Positions 1-8,370 of a DNA stretch of 32,552 nt are shown here, piece after piece. Both the position numbers and the translations under genes were made by a program. The notes under the pieces were generated by a model. The model ran no database searches. It saw only the letters and a program-made list of their open reading frames with translations, and was not told the DNA's origin. The stretch comes from Dehalococcoidia bacterium (lineage in GTDB: Bacteria; Chloroflexota; Dehalococcoidia; GIF9; AB-539-J10), in contig JAUWGZ010000004.1 of NCBI GenBank assembly GCA_030606165.1, forward strand, positions 1 to 32,552, read 5' to 3'. Position 1 is the first letter of the stretch. The number at the start of each line of letters is the position of its first letter.

Positions 1-1
1 A

Positions 2-181
2 TTCGCGGTAAGGAGCTTCTACATTCTGGCACCGGAGATCTCTTACGGCATTCTCTCCGCCGTTATCTTCCAGGGAATCTACTACTACGAAGACTGGTAC
101 CGAATCATAAAAAGGAAAAACGTTCTGCCAACTTTGGCACAACAGATGTCATTAGCTGCCGGGAATGACCAAGGATTTTGA
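2..181 (+). CDS. C-terminal end of an unrecognised protein (cut by window start)
   Basis: The reading frame is open from the first bases and ends at TGA 179-181, giving 59 residues. The piece is rich in aromatic and hydrophobic residues (FYILAPEISYGILSAV, then IYYYEDWYRIIKRK), which looks like a membrane-proximal helix followed by a basic tail. Codon use looks like real protein, unlike the other two frames. I do not recognise the family. The last codons overlap an intergenic repeat whose second copy lies near 27,784, so the C-terminus may have been altered by that element. Coding status is likely; function is unknown. Confidence 0.5.
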   Translation, partial: FAVRSFYILAPEISYGILSAVIFQGIYYYEDWYRIIKRKNVLPTLAQQMSLAAGNDQGF

Positions 182-228
182 ACGGTTATGATAGAAGAGA
201 TTCGTGACAATGGTGTACAATTATGTAA
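155..228 (+). repeat. Two-copy AT-rich intergenic repeat, copy 1
   Basis: Positions 185-228 match 27822-27865 at 36 of 44 bases. In the first 35 bases the four differences are all transitions. The central block AAGAGATTCGTGACAAT is identical in both copies. A second shared block, G(C/T)TGC(C/T)GGGAATGAC, lies upstream in both (155-169 and 27784-27798), so the element is about 75-80 bp with a divergent middle. This copy straddles the stop codon of the truncated left-hand gene. It could be a mobile-element remnant or a shared regulatory region. The rest of the gap to 336 shows no clear gene or terminator. Confidence 0.5.
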
Positions 229-336
229 TTGTGCTTCTTTAGGTTCTGTTTCATGTCCTGCGCCTCCTTATTTCTGTGTATTATTTTAGGGAGCAGGACC
301 CGACCTTAACAAGCTGTCCAAATTTCAGGGACCATC

Positions 337-1620
337 TCAATGTCTCACCTTCCTTGGTACTTTGATAAAGGTGAGAAGTATCAGTGCAATGATGGTGCAC
401 ATGCCGCTGACCAGGAAAGCAAGGTTATATGTACCCGTTACATCAAACACATATCCTCCGAGGAACGGCCCAATTGCTCCACCGATTGCTACCCCTAACA
501 TTTGAAAACCAACAATTTCGCCTATCGACTTCAGCTCGAAGATTTCCCCGGCTATCACCGGGAGTTGGGGGACACAACCGCCATAGGCAAACCCAAAGAC
601 TGCGGCAAACAGATAGAGCATCCATATATCTGTCGCCCTGAGGAGCCAGAACATCGCCAGGGCCTGAAGGATTAAACAGATAAAGAGTGTGCGCTTTCCC
701 CCCAGTCTGTCAGACACGGCACCCATGGCCAGCCGGCCGATAATGCTGGAAATGCCAATCACAGACATGAAGCTGGCAGCCACTCCCCAAGGTATGCCGA
801 GGACGGTTGCATGGGGATATATGTACATCATTGTCATTTGGACGCATATAGACCAAAAGATAATTATCGCCAGCAACAGCCAGAATGCTCTGGTACGCGC
901 TGCTTCTTTTAATGAGAATCCTGCGCTTTCTGAAGTAAGGCTGTCCTCTCTTTTTGCTATATTTGAATTCTCCTCATCACCCGCTGTCGCTTCAGCCTTA
1001 CCCAGTGGCAGCAGCCCTTTCTCATCAGGACTACGCCTTAGCAGAAATGCCCCAGGGATAATGATAATCAAGGCCAGGAGACCGATGATAATATAGGACA
1101 AGCGCCACCCATACGTAGCGACGAGATGTGCGGCTAACGGAGACATGACCGCTGTGCCCGCCCCTATTCCGGCAGCAACGATACCTATTGCCAGACCCCG
1201 CTTGGACACGAACCACCTTGACACTGTTGCCATTAAAGGAGCATAGGCCACACTTAGGCCGAACCCTCCCATTAGACCGTAGAATAAATATAATTGCCAG
1301 GCAGTGCTGCTTTGGCTGGTCAATATGAGGCCCAGACCCAGGAAAAGGCCACTGATGGCGACTATTATTCTGGGTCCGTGCCTATCGGTGATTCGTCCGG
1401 TGAGGATGGCCAGGGCGCCACGCGAAAACATGAAAAGTGAAGCAGCTCCTCCTACCAATGCTCCACTCCAGCCAAAATCTGCTTTTAGAGGATCGATGAA
1501 TATGCCGAAGGAGTATTGGATCCCATATGCGACCAGAGCCACGCAGAAGGCTGCGGCCACCACTACCCAGCCATAGAAAAAGCGTGAAGCTTTCGCCTGG
1601 TCAACTCCGCCAGATTTCAT
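337..1620 (-). CDS. MFS transporter, monocarboxylate / oxalate-formate antiporter-like
   Basis: This 427-residue integral membrane protein has about 12 hydrophobic segments and a central charged loop around residues 200-235. The opening FYGWVVVAAAF and the loop between helices 2 and 3 (GRITDRHGPR) are typical of the OFA/MCT branch of the major facilitator superfamily, which moves small carboxylates. The start is supported by AGGAGG five bases upstream of ATG. Only 9 bp separate it from the upstream CoA-ligase gene, so it is the last gene of the long operon. Its position next to an acid-activating ligase suggests import of the organic acid that is then converted to a CoA thioester. The substrate is inferred, not shown. 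Confidence 0.85.
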   Translation of the reverse strand: MKSGGVDQAKASRFFYGWVVVAAAFCVALVAYGIQYSFGIFIDPLKADFGWSGALVGGAASLFMFSRGALAILTGRITDRHGPRIIVAISGLFLGLGLILTSQSSTAWQLYLFYGLMGGFGLSVAYAPLMATVSRWFVSKRGLAIGIVAAGIGAGTAVMSPLAAHLVATYGWRLSYIIIGLLALIIIIPGAFLLRRSPDEKGLLPLGKAEATAGDEENSNIAKREDSLTSESAGFSLKEAARTRAFWLLLAIIIFWSICVQMTMMYIYPHATVLGIPWGVAASFMSVIGISSIIGRLAMGAVSDRLGGKRTLFICLILQALAMFWLLRATDIWMLYLFAAVFGFAYGGCVPQLPVIAGEIFELKSIGEIVGFQMLGVAIGGAIGPFLGGYVFDVTGTYNLAFLVSGMCTIIALILLTFIKVPRKVRH

Positions 1621-1629
1621 TCAGACCTC

Positions 1630-3012
1630 CTAGCGCATATCTTTTATCAATTTTTTGGCTCGAGTGCTTTTTCGCAATGAGCCCGGGGTTACCAGTTGTA
1701 TCTCAGGTATGGTCATTTTTCCCATTTTGACATTTTTTTGAACCGGCGGGATTTTTAATATCACTTTCCTTACCAGTTCTTCGACCGCTGCTCCTTTTCT
1801 GGCTATCTCCACCTGAAAAGTCAGACTATCTTTGACGCCATCATTGCCGATGCTCACTTCATAACCAACGATGTCGGGAATCGTATAAAGTGCCTCGTCA
1901 AACATCGCTGGATATATCTCATCACCCTCTCCTATTTTTACTGCTGACTCCAGCCTTCGTGTTGTCCTGTCCAATTTCTTGAGAGTGGTTATGCCACACT
2001 CACAGGGTTTAACACTCAGTCTGGATATATCGTGCGTTCTGTATCTGATTAACGGCATTGCTTCTCTAGTTAAGGTGGTAAAGACTAATTCTCCTTCCTC
2101 CCCGTCAGGCAAAACCTCCCCGGTTTCTGGGTCTATAATCTCGGCCAGAAGGTCAGCCTCGTTAAAGTGGTAGCCATTATGGGCTGGGCACTCCACAGCT
2201 ACCCCTAATCCCATCTCAGTTAACCCGTAGTGGGTGAAGACTTCACAGTTCCACGCAGACTGGAGGTTAACCCTCATCGAGTCAGATAGATAGTTGGAAG
2301 TAAGGTATAGGGCTTTGACCCCCATTTTTGTTAAATCACGATTGTTTTTAGCTTCCACCGTAATTCGATTAAAACGGAGTGTCTCACAGAACACAACAGT
2401 TGAGCCATGTCTCTCAATCGCCTGAATTTGCTCCTCAGGGGTTGGCTCAGTACCAGTGATGACTGGCGTAGCGCCCATTTTCTCTACACCTCGTGCCAGC
2501 AGGTCAGACTGCCCTAAAACCGGACCCCTTGGCAGCATTATCTGAACGACATCATTGCTGGTAGCCACCACGCTCATGCCAGCCCCCATAAAATCGGTCA
2601 TTACCTCAACATCCTTTTCACTAAAAAAAATCCTCTTCTGCGGGCCAGTAGTACCTGAGCTAGTAAAGGTAATCACCCGGCTCACCTCTCCTAGGGGAAC
2701 ACATAAGAATCTAAGGGGTTTCTCGGCCAATTCCTCGGGCGCAGTTAAAGGTAGCTTGGCCAAATCAGCCAGTGATTGGACTTCACCCGGCTCTATCCCC
2801 TTTTTGCTGAATAGTTCTCGGTAAAACAGGCTCTTGTTATAAACATAGTGCAGTGTATTCTGAAGCTGGAAAAGCTGAAAATCCTCAAAATCGCCTCTGG
2901 TTATTTTCTCCAGGCTTTCCTTAGCAATATGTTTTCGGTATTCCGGAGTCTCCCTTATCCTTTGTTTAAGTATCTTGCTGAGTGACTCCTGTAGGGAAAT
3001 CCGCTCTGCCAT
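1630..3012 (-). CDS. AMP-forming acyl-CoA ligase, phenylacetate-CoA ligase (PaaK) type
   Basis: This 460-residue adenylate-forming enzyme would activate a carboxylic acid with ATP and CoA in the cytoplasm. Visible motifs are the phosphate-binding loop TSSGTTGPQKR (about 117-127), the YGLTE motif (262-266), RYRTHD (323-328) holding the ribose-binding Asp, and a basic C-terminus (RKSTRAKKLIKD). A CECG pair at 337-340 is typical of PaaK-like ligases. Length is normal for the family. The start follows AGGAGA. It sits between a radical SAM gene (16 bp gap) and an MFS transporter (9 bp gap). From memory it recalls the 'DVU_1553 family AMP-dependent CoA ligase' of Desulfovibrio, which also neighbours a radical SAM protein and a methyltransferase. 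The substrate is unknown; an aromatic or short organic acid is possible. Confidence 0.88.
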   Translation of the reverse strand: MAERISLQESLSKILKQRIRETPEYRKHIAKESLEKITRGDFEDFQLFQLQNTLHYVYNKSLFYRELFSKKGIEPGEVQSLADLAKLPLTAPEELAEKPLRFLCVPLGEVSRVITFTSSGTTGPQKRIFFSEKDVEVMTDFMGAGMSVVATSNDVVQIMLPRGPVLGQSDLLARGVEKMGATPVITGTEPTPEEQIQAIERHGSTVVFCETLRFNRITVEAKNNRDLTKMGVKALYLTSNYLSDSMRVNLQSAWNCEVFTHYGLTEMGLGVAVECPAHNGYHFNEADLLAEIIDPETGEVLPDGEEGELVFTTLTREAMPLIRYRTHDISRLSVKPCECGITTLKKLDRTTRRLESAVKIGEGDEIYPAMFDEALYTIPDIVGYEVSIGNDGVKDSLTFQVEIARKGAAVEELVRKVILKIPPVQKNVKMGKMTIPEIQLVTPGSLRKSTRAKKLIKDMR

Positions 3013-3028
3013 TTGATTTGTCTCCTAG

Positions 3029-4381
3029 CTATGCTATTCCCGGGTAAAGCTGCTGCCCGTCGACACTGGTCAAGTATTTGGCGCATAAAGGTACCATCTT
3101 CCCTGTAGAAGTAACGATATGAATACAGCATCTCTTCAGTCTTTCAAGGTCGATATTCCACACATCTTGAAAGGCCATGCCTGAAATGTATAAATACTTC
3201 CTTTGAAGGTGCTGGAAAAAACTATAAAAGGGAGTCGGCTCATATTGAGACGTTGGGTAGAGTTGTACATCATCTTCCTCAACAAATCTCCAATATCGCT
3301 TGGCAAATCGTCTTGAATGTTCAGCCCCGTCTTCAGTGATTTGTCTCGGTTGCAAGTGGGTGGTTGATAATAACCTCCCATCGTCCATCAATATGAAGAA
3401 GCCTGAAAAAGAGCAGTGAGGATGCTCACAGACAGGAGGTACAAAGTTGCTCTCCTTCAACTCTCCCTGTGTTTGTTCCTCAAGAGCCCTAAGTATATCT
3501 GGTATAGTTAGCCTATCCCTGTCATCGGGTGTTCCTGGGTATCTACCAAAGTAACTGATTGGCTGGAAGAAAACTCCTTTTACCGTGGGCACCCATCTCT
3601 TGGCAAACCGGATGATGTCTCCTATTTGCTCAAAATTAACATTGGGGATGACTGTTGGCACTAGGGTAACTCCTATCTTCACCTCAGCGCAATTCTTTAT
3701 GGCTTGGACTTTGAGGTCAAAGAGATTTGCGCCTCGGGTATAACGATATACTTCATCAGTTACACCATCAAACTGAAGATAGATGGTGGTAGCCCCCGCC
3801 TCCTTTAATCTACTCAGATATTCCTTGTCTTCAGCCAATCTGATGCCATTCGTATTTATTTGGATATGATTAAAGCCCATCTCCTTACCGATAGCAATAA
3901 CTTGAGGCAGGTCATCCCGGACAGTTGGTTCCCCGCCACACAGTTCCATAGGATATGTCCCGCAAGTATCCAACACGACTTGGTACATCCTTTTAATGCT
4001 GTCCAGGGAAGGCTCATAGACAGGCCCTTCGTCGCCATAGGTAAAACAAATAGGACAGTGAAGGTTACACCTATTGGTAGTCATAATAGCTGCGGAAGAG
4101 GTGTCTTGTACATGGTCTGGACAAATACCACAGTCGTAGGGGCAACCCCTATTATGCTCGGTAAGCCTTTTCTTGGGACCTTTAGGAATTCTATCACCAC
4201 CAAACTCAGCCCATTTAAGGTAATGTTCAGCGTCATTCCTCCAAATGATAACTTTATAATCGCCGTGTTGGGGGCAACTTTTCTCCAGATAAACCTTGTT
4301 ATTTTCAGTGATTATCCTCGCTGGTATCCTGCTCAGGCAAACTGGACATAGGCTCTCTGTTTCTTTCAGTATCTCTTTCAT
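3029..4381 (-). CDS. Radical SAM protein, COG1964 / MJ0619-Tes-like family, copy 2
   Basis: This 450-residue protein carries the radical SAM triad CNLHCPIC (C105, C109, C112). An N-terminal cysteine module precedes it: CPVC at 12-15, CPQHG at 36-40 and CPYDCGIC at 80-87. There is also a C-terminal cysteine set (CEHPHC, then RCCIHI at 417-422 and C433). This multi-cluster layout matches COG1964, which includes archaeal tetraether lipid synthase (MJ0619), and the bacterial proteins I recall as 'radical SAM (seleno)protein TrsS'. The first cysteine, sometimes selenocysteine in that bacterial group, is a plain TGT codon here. It is a tandem paralogue of the next gene, 27 bp away, and lacks that copy's extra CxxxC insert. 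The ribosome site is weak, so translation may depend on the upstream gene. The reaction is unknown. Confidence 0.85.
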   Translation of the reverse strand: MKEILKETESLCPVCLSRIPARIITENNKVYLEKSCPQHGDYKVIIWRNDAEHYLKWAEFGGDRIPKGPKKRLTEHNRGCPYDCGICPDHVQDTSSAAIMTTNRCNLHCPICFTYGDEGPVYEPSLDSIKRMYQVVLDTCGTYPMELCGGEPTVRDDLPQVIAIGKEMGFNHIQINTNGIRLAEDKEYLSRLKEAGATTIYLQFDGVTDEVYRYTRGANLFDLKVQAIKNCAEVKIGVTLVPTVIPNVNFEQIGDIIRFAKRWVPTVKGVFFQPISYFGRYPGTPDDRDRLTIPDILRALEEQTQGELKESNFVPPVCEHPHCSFSGFFILMDDGRLLSTTHLQPRQITEDGAEHSRRFAKRYWRFVEEDDVQLYPTSQYEPTPFYSFFQHLQRKYLYISGMAFQDVWNIDLERLKRCCIHIVTSTGKMVPLCAKYLTSVDGQQLYPGIA

Positions 4382-4408
4382 CCAATTACCATTATCCGGA
4401 TGAATTCC

Positions 4409-5809
4409 CTAATCTGTGAGAGACAGTGCAGTTTCTGTGGGAAGGTTCTGGTATAGCCTTTCCCCAGTAATACTGGTGACATAAAAGGCACATAGGGGTA
4501 TTAATCGCTTACTGTTGGTGACTACATGGACACAGCATCTCTTTAGCCTTTGTAAATCGAGGGTCCATACATCCTGGAAGGGCATGCCAGTAATCGTCAG
4601 GTAGTACAGGCCTTCTCTTTTTCTGAAACGTAGCCAAGAGTCTTGATTTTGTCCACAGCCCTGACCACACCCTTTCTCAGCTTGTTCTGCCTCTTCATTA
4701 ACCAATCTCCAGCGTCTATTGATAAACCTTCTCGCTGCTACCGCAGGGGGGTCTTTCTTATAGCCGAATCCGCTTACCGATTCCCGGGCGATGTCTGTCC
4801 TTGCTTGTAATTTACCATCTTCCATCAATACAAAAAAACTACTAAACGAACAATGCGAGTCCTCACATCTGCGAGGCACAAAATTCGCTTTCTTAAGTTC
4901 GCCCCTGGTCTGGACTACTAGCCCATCCAGAACATCTGATAAGGTTACCCTATCTTCGTCTTTCGGTGACTGGGGATATCTGCCAAAATAGCTAACCGGT
5001 TGGAAATGGATACCCTTCACCGTAGGTATCCATTTTTTAGCAAATTGGACAACCTCGCCTAACTGGTGAAGATTAACATTGGGGACCACTGTTGGCACCA
5101 AGACGACCCCTATCTTCACCTCAGCGCAATTACTTATGGCTCGAACCTTGAGGTCAAATAGGTTTCTACCTCGGATGGTACGATAAACGTCGTCGGATAC
5201 GCCATCGAACTGGAGATATATCAAGTCAGCACCACTCTCTTTTAGCCTCATAAGATATTCCTTATCTTGAGCTATTCTGATGCCATTGGTATTTATCTGA
5301 ATATGATAAAACCCCAATTTCTTTCCTAGCGCTACAATGGTGGGCAGGTCATCCCTGATGGTAGGTTCTCCACCACTTATTTGCACCGGGTAAGGTCCTC
5401 CAGCTTCTATGATGGTTTGATACATTCCTTGAATTGCATGGCTATCCGGTTCGAAGTGGAGACCTTCGTTGCCAGAAGCAAAGCAGATGGGACAATTGAG
5501 GTTACAGTTGTGGGTGACTTCCATTACAGTGGTGCAGGTATCTGCCTCGTGGCTGGGACATAGACCACAATCATAAGGACAGCCTCGAGCAATATCAGTA
5601 AACCTTTTTTCGGGACCAACAGCCTGCTGGCTGTACTGACTCCAATTACGGTAAAGCTCAGCATTTCGCCAAATCAGAGCCTTGAAGTTACCGTGCTCAG
5701 GACAATCTTTTTCCAGATAGACATCTCCCCCCTCCACTACCCTTTTGGCTGGTATCCGGCTTAAGCAAACCGGGCACAGGCTCTCTGTCTTAGTTAGCAC
5801 CTCCTTCAT
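4409..5809 (-). CDS. Radical SAM protein, COG1964 / MJ0619-Tes-like family, copy 1
   Basis: This 466-residue paralogue of the neighbouring radical SAM protein shares the N-terminal CPVC (12-15), CPEHG (36-40) and CPYDCGLC (77-84) sets, the radical SAM triad CNLNCPIC (C102, C106, C109) and the C-terminal RCCVH (424-428) and C440. It has an insertion with two extra cysteines (KGCGQGCGQ, C381 and C385) that is missing in the other copy, so the two are probably not interchangeable. The 86-bp gap upstream is the largest inside the operon. It is AT-rich and has an imperfect hairpin followed by T-rich sequence, so an internal promoter or attenuator is possible. Known relatives form C-C bonds in lipids or act on unknown substrates; the job here cannot be read from sequence. 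Confidence 0.85.
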   Translation of the reverse strand: MKEVLTKTESLCPVCLSRIPAKRVVEGGDVYLEKDCPEHGNFKALIWRNAELYRNWSQYSQQAVGPEKRFTDIARGCPYDCGLCPSHEADTCTTVMEVTHNCNLNCPICFASGNEGLHFEPDSHAIQGMYQTIIEAGGPYPVQISGGEPTIRDDLPTIVALGKKLGFYHIQINTNGIRIAQDKEYLMRLKESGADLIYLQFDGVSDDVYRTIRGRNLFDLKVRAISNCAEVKIGVVLVPTVVPNVNLHQLGEVVQFAKKWIPTVKGIHFQPVSYFGRYPQSPKDEDRVTLSDVLDGLVVQTRGELKKANFVPRRCEDSHCSFSSFFVLMEDGKLQARTDIARESVSGFGYKKDPPAVAARRFINRRWRLVNEEAEQAEKGCGQGCGQNQDSWLRFRKREGLYYLTITGMPFQDVWTLDLQRLKRCCVHVVTNSKRLIPLCAFYVTSITGERLYQNLPTETALSLTD

Positions 5810-5895
5810 CTTGCCAAACCCTCTATTACATAAACTAGAAGCTATATAAATATAAAACTACACTCCTTTTAGAAGGTGGTAGGAAATTGCTTGCT

Positions 5896-6663
5896 CTATG
5901 GCTTGGTCAGAGCTATCAAAGCATACCCAAGCTCCGCTTCCTTAGAAAACCTTTGACAGGTCTCAATAAGTGAATCAACATCTAATATCTCTTTACTACC
6001 GCAGTCGGACTGTGCTGATGGGTTAGCAAACAACTTAACCCAAGAACCAGAGGTATAAGCTATCCACCAGCCTGTCCTTTTCACTTCCTGTGGGTAGTCT
6101 TCAATGTAGGAATTTTGAAAGCCCACTTGTTCAAAGAGCCTGATATATCCCTCCAAGTGTCTTGTTCTGGCTAAACAAGGAAGGAAAGATACTTGGCTCT
6201 GGAGTTCCTTTTTTATTTCCTTTCGAAGTACAAAGTCTAGTATCAATAATTTCCCACCAGACCTTAAGACACGCCTGAACTCTTTAGCAGCCCTTTCTTT
6301 ATCTACAATAGTGGAGAAGACAGCTTCACATATTATGGTATCAAATATAGAATCTGGAAATGGTAAATTCGCTGCGTCTGCCACCAAAAACTTCACGTTG
6401 TAAGCTAACTTCTCAGCTTCGGCTTGTCTTGCCGCTAAAGCAATCATCCTTTCCGATGAATCGATGCCAACGACATTGCAGCCATATTCTTGAGATAAAA
6501 AGACGGCTGCAACTCCACTGCCACAGCCGACCTCTAAAAGCGTATGGGTGTCGCTAAGTCCAGCAATTCTTACTGCGTCAGCAATAAGTTTAAGTCTACT
6601 GGGACGCATTCCAAAAACTTGGGTAAGTGACATTAGCTTGGAATCGTCTAACTCCGACTTCAT
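5896..6663 (-). CDS. SAM-dependent class I methyltransferase (TrsM / DVU_1556-like)
   Basis: This 255-residue cytoplasmic methyltransferase has the AdoMet-binding loop LEVGCGSGVAAVFL (about 43-56), the acidic residue after strand 2 (VVGIDSS) and the downstream DAANLPF motif, in the classical UbiE-like order. The family is broad, so the acceptor is not predictable. A gene of this kind directly upstream of a COG1964 radical SAM gene recalls the DVU_1556 neighbourhood of Desulfovibrio (from memory). It lies 37 bp after the zinc-ribbon gene and 86 bp before the radical SAM pair. The start codon has only a weak ribosome site. A role in modifying the same substrate as the radical SAM enzymes is inference from context. 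Confidence 0.82.
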   Translation of the reverse strand: MKSELDDSKLMSLTQVFGMRPSRLKLIADAVRIAGLSDTHTLLEVGCGSGVAAVFLSQEYGCNVVGIDSSERMIALAARQAEAEKLAYNVKFLVADAANLPFPDSIFDTIICEAVFSTIVDKERAAKEFRRVLRSGGKLLILDFVLRKEIKKELQSQVSFLPCLARTRHLEGYIRLFEQVGFQNSYIEDYPQEVKRTGWWIAYTSGSWVKLFANPSAQSDCGSKEILDVDSLIETCQRFSKEAELGYALIALTKP

Positions 6664-6700
6664 AATCGCTTTAACTCGCTACAAAGCATATCTTTACCTC

Positions 6701-6889
6701 TTACTTCGCCTCCAGCATTTTCTCACCTTCATTTACTTGCGTGAGCACGAATTCCTCCAGCAGGTATTCCGCCCCACATTTAGGACATTTAACTCCAAAA
6801 GCTCCTGGTAACGCCATATCCCCGTAGGTTAGGGATACCTCTCCCTCTTCCATTTTCTCTTTACATTTAAAGCAATACCATTGCTCCAT
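6701..6889 (-). CDS. Small zinc-ribbon / redox protein (DVU_1557-like)
   Basis: This 62-residue protein contains two CxxC pairs, WYCFKCKEKM near the N-terminus and VKCPKCGAEY in the middle, spaced like a zinc ribbon or a rubredoxin-like metal site. AAGGAG precedes the ATG, and only 4 bp separate it from the upstream gene, so the two are probably translated together. It resembles the small proteins I recall as the 'DVU_1557 family redox protein', which travel with a CoA ligase, a methyltransferase and a radical SAM protein. It may carry an electron or a metal for the neighbouring enzymes. Function is not established. Confidence 0.72.
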   Translation of the reverse strand: MEQWYCFKCKEKMEEGEVSLTYGDMALPGAFGVKCPKCGAEYLLEEFVLTQVNEGEKMLEAK

Positions 6890-6893
6890 TGCT

Positions 6894-7157
6894 CTACTCC
6901 TTGCCTATCTTCGACCTATGTGAATAAGCCGTATGGATTATATAGCCCTTTTCATCAGTAGAATATTCGACGTAGATTGTCACCTCGCCAAGCCTGCTTT
7001 TAGCCAGGTATCTGTTTGCCTCCGGCTGGTATAGCTTCTCACCCTCGGTCTCGGCAAAGTCTATTACCCTCTTTACCTCCTCCTCTGATATATGCCTTTC
7101 CTCCAGCAGTTTCTTTACCTCATCGCTCACCTGCAGCTTTATCTCTTCCCAAGACAT
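6894..7157 (-). CDS. Conserved small protein of unknown function
   Basis: This 87-residue soluble protein has no cysteines. The N-terminal half is strongly helical and charged (EEIKLQVSDEVKKLLEER). The C-terminal half looks like a small beta sheet (ANRYLAKSRLGEVTIYVEY, then GYIIHTAYSHR). The second half loosely resembles toxin-like or DUF4258-like folds (YxV...Y...H), but no antitoxin lies beside it, and its place between the HdrBC-like gene (16 bp) and the zinc-ribbon gene (4 bp) argues for a housekeeping role in this operon. I recall similar sequences fused to or adjacent to the zinc-ribbon protein in related bacteria, but I cannot verify that here. Gene status is well supported; function is unknown. 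Confidence 0.7.
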   Translation of the reverse strand: MSWEEIKLQVSDEVKKLLEERHISEEEVKRVIDFAETEGEKLYQPEANRYLAKSRLGEVTIYVEYSTDEKGYIIHTAYSHRSKIGKE

Positions 7158-7173
7158 ATTGACACCTCCATTC

Positions 7174-8340
7174 TTAAGATGTTTTTAATCTTTCCGTCAA
7201 TAATGATTTAAGGAGTGATTGGTTCTCTCTTCTTACCGCTACTTTATTGATAGGTTTGGCTTTATCCTTTTCCCAATTAGGGTTAAACATGAGGTCAAGA
7301 ATGTGCGAAGTGGGCTTGTGCATAGCGAAAGTCTCACGGCAAGCAGCACAGTAGGTGAGCATGTCAAAATGAGACTCAGCTATTCTTGATTTCGTTAAGC
7401 TAAACACCAGGAAAGGATTAAGCCCAACAATTAACCCCCCTTGTCCACAGCAGCGGGTTAATTCCCTGGAATATCTCATCTCTTCTATCTGATAGCCCAT
7501 AAGAGCTACCAAATCTCTAACGCTATCCTGTAATCCCTTTTCCCATCTCGTTTTGCAAGAATCGTGAAGAGTGAAAGTTTGACCGCTCCCTTTAGGCACC
7601 TCAGGGATACCTGTTTCTGCCATCACCTCATATAAACTTCTTAGTTGATAGCGAGGTGCCACTCGCTTAATGGTGTCATAGCATTCGGGGCAGCCAGTAA
7701 TTAGCTCGGATGCTCCTAATTTGTGCACCTCGTTCTCCAACTCCTGTGATATCTTTTGGAACTGGGAGTACAGTCCCAGGTCATAGGAAAGAGCCCCACA
7801 GCATCTCAGGATAATTCCTGTGCCTGGCAGCTTCGCTCTAAGATAGTCCCAGGTAGCGATAACAACGGAAGGAGAATATGCAGACAAGTTACAGCCAGGG
7901 AAGAAGACCCTTTTACATTCAGTGCTATCAGGGTCGGGAAGAGACAGGGTGAAAGAGGGGGTGGTGACGAATTCCTGCTCCTCTTCCATAAATTTATGTT
8001 TAGGAAGTGGACCTATCCCATCCTCTACCAATTGCTCGCGAAGTGCTAAACACAGATCACCGATATTCAGTCCATAAGGGCAAGTCTCTTGACATAACCC
8101 ACAAAGGTTGCATAGATAGGGAATTTCAGGGTTTTCCTTGAAGTAGTCTTTTGCTCCCAGCAAGACCATATGACATATCTTTCGGGGATTAAATCTCTTA
8201 TCAATCTCTCTAACGGAGCAGCCAGCACTGCATGTTCCACACCCCAGGCAATGCTTTAAATTTTCTCCCCCAACTTGCGCTATAATCTTGTCCCTAAATT
8301 TGAAATCTAATTGGTTTACCAGTATTGGACTCAATTTCAA
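7174..8340 (-). CDS. HdrC-HdrB fusion (HdrD-like) iron-sulfur protein
   Basis: This 388-residue protein joins an HdrC-like ferredoxin domain, with two 4Fe-4S motifs (C31, C34, C37, C41 and C77, C80, C83, C87), to an HdrB-like domain with two cysteine-rich CCG repeats (PGCNL, RCCGALSYDLG, GCPECYD, then HDSCK, RCCGQGG, YCAACRE). In Hdr enzymes the CCG repeats bind a noncubane cluster that handles a disulfide or another two-electron acceptor. No membrane anchor is seen, so it is cytoplasmic. The start is TTG, preceded by AAAGGTGG at normal spacing; no ATG competes nearby. It follows the Flx-like genes and would be the terminal-acceptor subunit of the complex. The acceptor (DsrC-like thiol, CoA-disulfide or other) is unknown. 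Confidence 0.88.
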   Translation of the reverse strand: MKLSPILVNQLDFKFRDKIIAQVGGENLKHCLGCGTCSAGCSVREIDKRFNPRKICHMVLLGAKDYFKENPEIPYLCNLCGLCQETCPYGLNIGDLCLALREQLVEDGIGPLPKHKFMEEEQEFVTTPSFTLSLPDPDSTECKRVFFPGCNLSAYSPSVVIATWDYLRAKLPGTGIILRCCGALSYDLGLYSQFQKISQELENEVHKLGASELITGCPECYDTIKRVAPRYQLRSLYEVMAETGIPEVPKGSGQTFTLHDSCKTRWEKGLQDSVRDLVALMGYQIEEMRYSRELTRCCGQGGLIVGLNPFLVFSLTKSRIAESHFDMLTYCAACRETFAMHKPTSHILDLMFNPNWEKDKAKPINKVAVRRENQSLLKSLLTERLKTS

Positions 8341-8370
8341 TCACCACCTTTAAAAGTTTTCCGTCAATTT

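Noticed and set aside
4337..4381. Possible selenocysteine at the first N-terminal cysteine of the radical SAM protein
   Set aside because: The codon is TGT, not TGA; the reading frame is normal in both copies.
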